Below, piece after piece: positions 8,277-12,470 of a stretch of DNA of 12,470 bases; position 1 is the first letter of the stretch; each line of letters begins with the position of its first letter. The position numbers and the translations under genes are program-made. Source of the DNA: Ettlia oleoabundans (taxonomy: Eukaryota > Chlorophyta > Chlorophyceae > Chlamydomonadales); the NCBI GenBank assembly GCA_019693395.1, contig JAAMXP010000412.1, forward strand, positions 1-12,470, in the 5' to 3' direction. The notes below the pieces were generated by a model. It ran no database searches. It was not told the DNA's origin and was given only the letters and a program-made list of their open reading frames with translations.

Positions 8277-9060
8277 TGGCAACAAGGCTGGCTGTTTCGG
8301 CGGCCTGAGCCAGCGAGCACAGCTGCCCAGCAGCGAACCGGGCACACGGGCATTACTTGTCCCTTTAGTGCTGCCGGTTCTGTGCCTCGCTTAACAACAG
8401 TAGGACCTACGGTAGGACCTGGAACTAACATTCTCCCAATTAACGACAGCAGGACCTAAAAGTAACACCATTCCAGAGCATGTTGCCAAACTGTGTCACT
8501 TTCCAACAATGTCTCGTTGGCAGCAGCTGCGCTTCCTAGCTGCAAACCCCCTCCTTTTGGCTTGTGTGGCACGACGTGATTTGGGCGGTTTTGTTCCTGA
8601 TGCACTACACCCCTTGAAGTTACCGTTCCATCGAAGTACCCTAAAAAGGAGGCAAGAGCAGGAGCAATGCCGGGCTTGGATGCATGCTTGAGCTCAGGCG
8701 AACTGGCACCCTGGTTTGTCTCCGAGTGCCGAGAGAATTTGGGTAATTCCTTGCCCACCAACAGCTGGCATCCTGCTGTGCATGTGCGCCTCATTGAGCC
8801 ATGTGCCATATTATTGCTACAAACTTGCACACATACCAGCAAGGCAGCAAAGGCGCTGTTAGCATGCAGCTTGAATTTCAGCTTGGGTGCTATTCTTGGC
8901 TCTGTGGATTGCATGCCGATGTCCTCTGTCCAGTGCCTCAGGGTTGGTTGCCAGTAGATGAGAGCTAAAGCTGCCAACCAGCACTCTGCGTCACTTCAGT
9001 GCTTCTCACTCCCTTTAGTTAAACAGAAGCGCGTGGCAGGGCGGTACAGTCCGCTCATAC
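8277..9060. other. Convergent region between the clathrin light chain end and the PIG-B fragment
   Basis: Presumed 3' UTR of the XRP2-clathrin light chain gene, then sequence with no recognised coding on either strand. I found no TGTAA on the plus strand and no TTACA on the minus side. The 173-codon minus frame at 8456-8977 starts on a TTG and shows no family motif. The missing PIG-B exons were sought here and not found. Confidence 0.5.
8392..8457 (+). repeat. Short direct repeat pair in the presumed 3' UTR
   Basis: The 17-mer taacaacagtaggacct (8392-8408) recurs as taacgacagcaggacct (8441-8457), with a shorter ggtaggacct at 8411-8420 between them. It is probably another local duplication; function unknown. 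Confidence 0.65.
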
Positions 9061-9476
9061 ACGTCGGTACCAGCGGCGCAGAGGGCTTGCAGCAGCACGG
9101 GCACTTTGACCACTGCCCAACTGCTGTCAATGCGCAGTGCTTTGAGCAGTGCATATGGAGCAGCAAAGAGCAGTGGGTGCACGTAGCTGCGTACACCCGT
9201 CGCCCATTCCCATGTCAGGTGGCCATAGCTACAGGAATGCGCAGCAGGCATGCCAGGTGTTGAAGTGTTGGCTTTACACAACTCCGACATGCAGCAGCAA
9301 GCTACACAGTGCGTCGCAAGCTGCGCATATCCTACACCTTACTGCCCCTCGCACCCAAACACGAGGCGGTGCGCCACCTCTATGCTCTGCCAGTACTCAT
9401 CAGGGGCAAAAGCGGTGCGTATGACCAGCGCCTGAGCCACGCGGATGGCCAGCGCGGCCGTCAGCGCCGGTGGCAT
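9061..9476 (-). CDS. PIGB: GPI mannosyltransferase 3 (PIG-B/Gpi10), N-terminal fragment, probably truncated
   Basis: PIG-B adds the third mannose to the GPI anchor precursor in the ER lumen (GT22 family, multi-pass membrane protein of roughly 550 residues in human). Two exons are visible. Exon 1 (9476-9355) starts at ATG with an in-frame TGA three codons upstream and ends with GTGCGA as donor. It reads MPPALTAALAIRVAQALVIR, then FAPDEYWQSIEVAHRLVFG; the PDE of the first lumenal loop is the catalytic-type acidic motif of GT-C enzymes. Exon 2 (9228-9061) follows CTGTAG and reads YGHLTWEWATGVRSYVHPLL, then KVPVLLQALCAAGTDV, colinear with human PIG-B up to its ALLSAVADV. About 97 residues are present. 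The exon edge at GTATGA is likely but not certain. No later exon is seen before the convergent neighbour, and read-through meets a stop near 9015. Pseudogene or truncated copy is likely; distant exons overlapping the opposite-strand gene are the alternative. Confidence 0.75.
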
Positions 9477-10118
9477 GCCGTGTCAAGGCGGGGGTGTTGG
9501 GATGGTGGCCGCACGTTGCACGTCTCAACCACGCGTGGAACACGTGCCCTTCGCGTATTCAGAAAAGCCCAGGGGCTCGCACGAACAATCAGTGGCCAGT
9601 ACAGCTTGCATTGGCTGGCCAGCAGGCGATGACAGCGAGCCGGCGGCAGCACCGATATGAGCTGGCTCTGACCACTGCTCGCTGCACATGCATCGCTCCA
9701 TCAAAAATAACAAATAACGACCGTTGTATGATGTGACTAATTGCAAACTGCTGCAAAACGCGCTCCGCATGCACCAGCCTACTTTAGTGGCCAACGGTTA
9801 CCAGCCGAACACGCGGTCTATACGGGCACATAATGGCCAATCAGGCATCATAGATGAAGGAAGTGCAGTGCCTGGCGCGCCCGGAGTACCAGGTTGATGC
9901 TCGGCTCTTTCTTCGCGTTGGAGGTCCTCATGCGGTCACCTCGCGCCAGCACCCCCGACCCACATTCCGCTTGGTCTGCCCTGCTTCTCGCCCCTTGCAC
10001 CTACAAATTCTTATTTCAGCGCTCCGCAGCCCTCATAGGCCCCGCCCTTCCACCTCCAACAGGTGTGAGGATCCCGCCAGCAAGACTCGGCCTTTGTCAG
10101 ACTACGTAGCGCATTAGC
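9477..10118. promoter_or_regulatory. Divergent intergenic region between the PIG-B fragment and ORANGE
   Basis: The two genes point away from each other, with start codons 642 bases apart, so promoters and 5' UTRs of both should lie here. An AT-rich spot at about 9700-9745 (tcaaaaataacaaataacga) is the only compositional feature. I see no convincing TATA box. Read-through frames at 9854-10117 show no family resemblance and are likely 5' UTR. Confidence 0.45.
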
Positions 10119-12401
10119 ATGCAGGCGACGAGCATGAACCGCGCGGCGGTGGCCGGCAGCGCCCAAGGGGTGGCAGCGCAGCGCACTGTTGTGGCGTCGG
10201 CAGCCAATGGCCACCCCCCACGCCCCTCTTACTCCGCCCGCAGGCAGCGTCAGCCCAGGTGCGCGATTCCGCTACTTCAAATTGCGTCAGAAATGTCTCA
10301 TGGGCTAGCTTCTACAGCTGCAGACTGCAACAGCTGGGGGCTACCACGCCACGCATGGCGCCCCCCGCCGACGCGTGTGCCCACTAATCCCTCATACACC
10401 ACCACACCCACATGTGTTGCATCCCTCTTGCCCCAGCCCTGGTTTTTGTACCCTTTCTTGTGCACCTGTTACTGTGGGCAGGGCGCTCATGCGCAACCGG
10501 GAGTCCAGGCAGTGACGGACGTGGTGTGTGGTTTCTTCATCTTATCTGGTGCCTTCTTTTCTGGCTTCTTCTTCTTCTTGGCTTCTTCTTCTTCTTATCC
10601 GGTTTGTCTTTTCCGTTTTCTTCTTTTCATCTGCAGCATCAGCAGCTCCGCCATGGCCGGCAGCATGAGCCTGCCCAGCTCCACCTGGACCGATGTGCCG
10701 GAGAGCTACTCCATTGCAGACACCGAGGCCATGAAGGTGCGGCAGGCACGGTTGGTGTTATATACAGGCAGTAGGGTGGTGTTTGTGTGCTTGGGGGGGC
10801 AGTGTTGTGTCAACAGAATCCGGAAGCTTATCAATAAGAATGGGCCGGAGGGAGGGAGGCAGGCAACTGTAGGCATGCTGGATTGCAGACCTGCGTGAAA
10901 TCGCACACTTGCCATGCACAGCCACGAACGTTATAACACTGTTTTCCATCTTTCAATGCTGTGCAACCCACCGCTTTGCTCTTTCCTCTGCTACTGTGTC
11001 TGCTACTGTGTGCCTTGTCGCTGCGCAGGACTTTGCCACGCTGCAGGCCATGATGGATGAGATCCAGAAGAACATTGTGGCGCGCCAGGACAAGATCAGC
11101 ATGCTGACAGAGGAGGTGGGTGCTACCCTGCTGCCACTAGCGCTTGGCCGCTGCTGTTGATGGTGCCGTCAGCGCTGCTACCGCTGCCGCTACCGCTTTT
11201 GGGCATTACCTTGCCCCGGACGCTGGTGCCGCCGCCACTGCCGCTGCCAACAGCTTGTTTTGTAGCATGCATTGCTGCTGTTTGGGTCTCGAAGGTGGTG
11301 GAGGAGATCAGCCAGCGAGTTACCCACCCATCCACCCACCCACCCACCCACGTGTGCCCTCACAGGTCAAGCTGCTGCGGGGCCGCATGGGCATTGCTGA
11401 GAGCCGCATGGCGGGCAAGGACTGGGCTTACTCTGCCGGCATGTCAAAGGCCAGCAGCCAGCAGGCGGGCCTCATCCTGTCCAAGCTCAACGGCAGTGAG
11501 GCAGGCGCGGCGGACACCTCCTCGTTCCTGCAGTCCCTGCTGACCGACAAGGACCTGCAGGTGCGCTGCTGGCTGTTCATAACATCAACGTCTGTCTTGA
11601 TCCTTCAGTTGACAAAGTAGCCAGACCATTTGAGGGGCTGGCTGGCTGCAGGGCTCCACCGCCTCCTACGCTCTGCCTCAGCCACAGTATTGTTATCTTG
11701 TGTTGGCTGTAGTCCCAGTTGTAACCATATGCATGCCCTCTGGTGATCCATCTGCTTGCAGGGCTCCACCGCCTCCTACGCTCTGGCCGTGGCCGCCATC
11801 GTCTTCACCGGCGGCGTGGCGGCGCCCGTGGTGGAGGAGAAGCTGGGCCTGGGGGGTGAGCGCCGCTGCTGCATGCTGGGGGGGTGTATAGCACCAGGCA
11901 GGCACGAAATCGCGGCAGCACATGCATGTGCTTGTAGCAGCTTAAGACAGCATGGGGCCTGGGGCGTGCCTAGGGATGCTTCTGCCCCCAACAAGTCCGC
12001 TGGTGCAGTGGGTACCCCTGCCCTTTTGTCTTTTGGCCCACTAACAAGGCTTCTGTCGCGCCGCTTTTGCTGCTTTCACTGCCCCCTTCTAAAAACCAGT
12101 CAAGAGCGTCTCGTTCTTTCCTACCTTCAGCCGCTGCCTACTACGACGGCATCCCCTCCACCCCCCCGTGTGTTCTTCCCCCCCTGCAGCCGCTTCTTAC
12201 TACGACCACATTACCTCCAAGTCCTCTCACTAACCCTGCCGTGCCCCCGCCCCCCCCCCTCGCGCTGCAGCCGCCGCTTACTACGACTACATTGCCTCCC
12301 AGGACCTGCCCGTCACCCTGGCTGAGGTGGACCCCGTCACCTCCGCCGTGTCCGGCGGCGCTGTGGGCGTGCTGACCTCTCAGCTGCTGGCGGAGGCCAA
12401 G
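10119..12401 (+). CDS. OR: ORANGE (OR) plastid chaperone of phytoene synthase, 5' part (six exons; 3' end beyond window)
   Basis: OR proteins bind and stabilise phytoene synthase in plastids, promote carotenoid accumulation, and carry two membrane spans and a DnaJ-like zinc domain. Exons: 10119-10258, 10637-10736, 11029-11115, 11366-11560, 11762-11855, 12271-12401, all phase-consistent (249 codons). Exon 1 (MQATSMNRAAVAGSAQGVAA, Arg/Ser/Ala-rich, ending ARRQRQP) looks like a chloroplast transit peptide. Exons 3-4 give DFATLQAMMDEIQKNIVARQ and DKISMLTEEVKLLRGRM, matching plant OR DFVQMQLQEIQDNIRSRR and KIFLLMEEVRRLR. Exon 5 holds the first span, SYALAVAAIVFTGGVAAPVV, then EEKLGLGG. Exon 6 gives AYYDYIASQDLPVTLAEVDP and SGGAVGVLTSQLLAEAK, matching plant LPMQLSQVDPIVASFSGGAVGV. 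The loop between coiled segment and span is long and Gly/Ser/Ala-rich compared with plants. The donor at 12402 (GTGGGT) means the Cys-rich domain should follow outside. A TAG at 10107-10109 lies upstream in frame with the start. Exon 2 follows a 378-base intron and its N-terminal link is the least certain. Confidence 0.9.
10532..10632 (+). repeat. Long pyrimidine tract with (CTT)n runs before OR exon 2
   Basis: Nearly pure C/T sequence, including two copies of ggcttcttcttcttctt (10563-10597), leads to the CTGCAG acceptor at 10631-10636. It is probably the polypyrimidine tract of the intron, expanded as a microsatellite. It stays open in one frame and so inflates a long read-through ORF. Confidence 0.7.
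11321..11351 (+). repeat. (CCCA)n microsatellite in OR intron 3
   Basis: The tetranucleotide ccca/ccac repeats about seven times, with one interruption, shortly before the acceptor at 11365. A GCTACC/GCTGCC repeat also lies at about 11171-11200 in the same intron. Confidence 0.8.
11647..11785 (+). repeat. Exact 29-bp duplication of the acceptor and first codons of OR exon 5
   Basis: The sequence tgcagggctccaccgcctcc with the nine following bases occurs at 11757-11785, spanning the true acceptor and the codons GSTASYAL. It occurs again, identical over 29 bases, at 11647-11675 inside the preceding intron, 110 bases upstream. After the match the upstream copy diverges (cctcagcc against gccgtggc). 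The upstream copy has a complete AG acceptor and is a decoy or alternative splice site. It would stay in frame only until TAG at 11710-11712. Confidence 0.9.
12121..12300 (+). repeat. Three copies of acceptor plus exon start before OR exon 6
   Basis: The true exon start at 12271 encodes AYYDYIAS after ctgcag. Two earlier copies lie in the intron. At 12131, after ttcag, the translation is AYYDGIPS; at 12190, after ctgcag, it is SYYDHITS. Spacings are 59 and 81 bases, with C-rich tracts between. Only the third copy continues into conserved OR sequence. Copy two meets a stop (TCTCACTAA) about 14 codons in; copy one runs out of frame through the true exon. Confidence 0.85.
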
Positions 12402-12470
12402 GTGGGTGTGGGAGGGAGGTAGGGTGTGTGGGTTTGTAGTGATGGTGGTGGTTGTGTATGTTGGGGGTGG
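12402..12470 (+). other. Start of OR intron 6, G/T-rich, cut by the window edge
   Basis: Begins with donor GTGGGT and is almost only G and T up to the window end, like other intron starts here. No coding sequence is seen. Confidence 0.75.

Noticed and set aside
8456..8977. 173-codon minus-strand open frame
   Set aside because: It starts on TTG, shows no motif or compositional sign of coding, and does not continue PIG-B. No splice structure supports it.
10119..10898. 259-codon open frame on the plus strand
   Set aside because: It is OR exon 1 reading through an intron whose CTT-rich tract happens to stay open. The Phe/Ser-rich middle is intronic, and the frame is correct again only from 10637 to 10736.
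11144..11620. Frame extending OR exon 4 upstream with an Ala-rich segment
   Set aside because: The upstream part is a GCT/GCC repeat in the intron, and the acceptor at 11365 fits OR conservation. Alternative use as an exon cannot be excluded, but nothing supports it.
1..12470. Bacterial-type systems, CRISPR arrays, tRNA or rRNA genes, transposases
   Set aside because: None seen. Sequence and gene structure are those of a nuclear algal genome, and no mobile element ends or RNA gene hallmarks were recognised.

Overview
This is nuclear DNA of a eukaryote, most likely a green alga of the Chlamydomonas/Volvox/Haematococcus kind. Genes are cut into many small exons (36-195 nt) by GT-AG introns. 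Intron 5' ends are G/T-rich and their 3' ends C/T-rich. A TGTAA poly(A)-type signal follows the first gene. The proteins include a plastid carotenoid chaperone (ORANGE) next to ciliary- and trafficking-type proteins. The species call is inference; the exon structure is read from phase-consistent splice sites and protein family conservation. Most long open frames here are intron read-through or antisense shadows.

Layout. (1) 426-1571 (+): the last four exons of a purple (tartrate-resistant type) acid phosphatase; its 5' part lies left of the window. (2) 1572-3346: 3' UTR and intergenic DNA with decayed coding pieces. On the minus strand are an ankyrin-like stretch with an in-frame stop and a beta-trefoil/fascin-like C-terminal piece. 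On the plus strand are fragments resembling a von Willebrand D-type domain. (3) 3347-8276 (+): one 13-exon gene of about 368 codons. Its first half is an XRP2/TBCC domain and its second half a clathrin light chain, joined in frame across a phase-0 intron. (4) 9476-9061 (-): the first two exons of GPI mannosyltransferase 3 (PIG-B), with no recognisable continuation. (5) 10119-12401 (+), divergent from PIG-B and running off the right edge: six exons of ORANGE (OR), from transit peptide through the membrane region. The DnaJ-type zinc domain must lie beyond the window.

Two things stand out. One is the XRP2-clathrin light chain fusion. Its XRP2 part has lysine where the catalytic arginine finger of Arl3 GAPs should be. 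The other is a repeated pattern in which short segments spanning an exon boundary (acceptor plus exon start, donor plus exon end, or coding end plus stop) are duplicated in tandem in the adjoining non-coding DNA. It is clear at four sites in three genes and probable at a fifth. It leaves decoy splice sites and suggests ongoing local duplication at exon edges.

The genes do not form an operon-like unit. Their products would act in different places: secreted or vacuolar phosphatase, cilium base or vesicle coat, ER membrane, and plastid.
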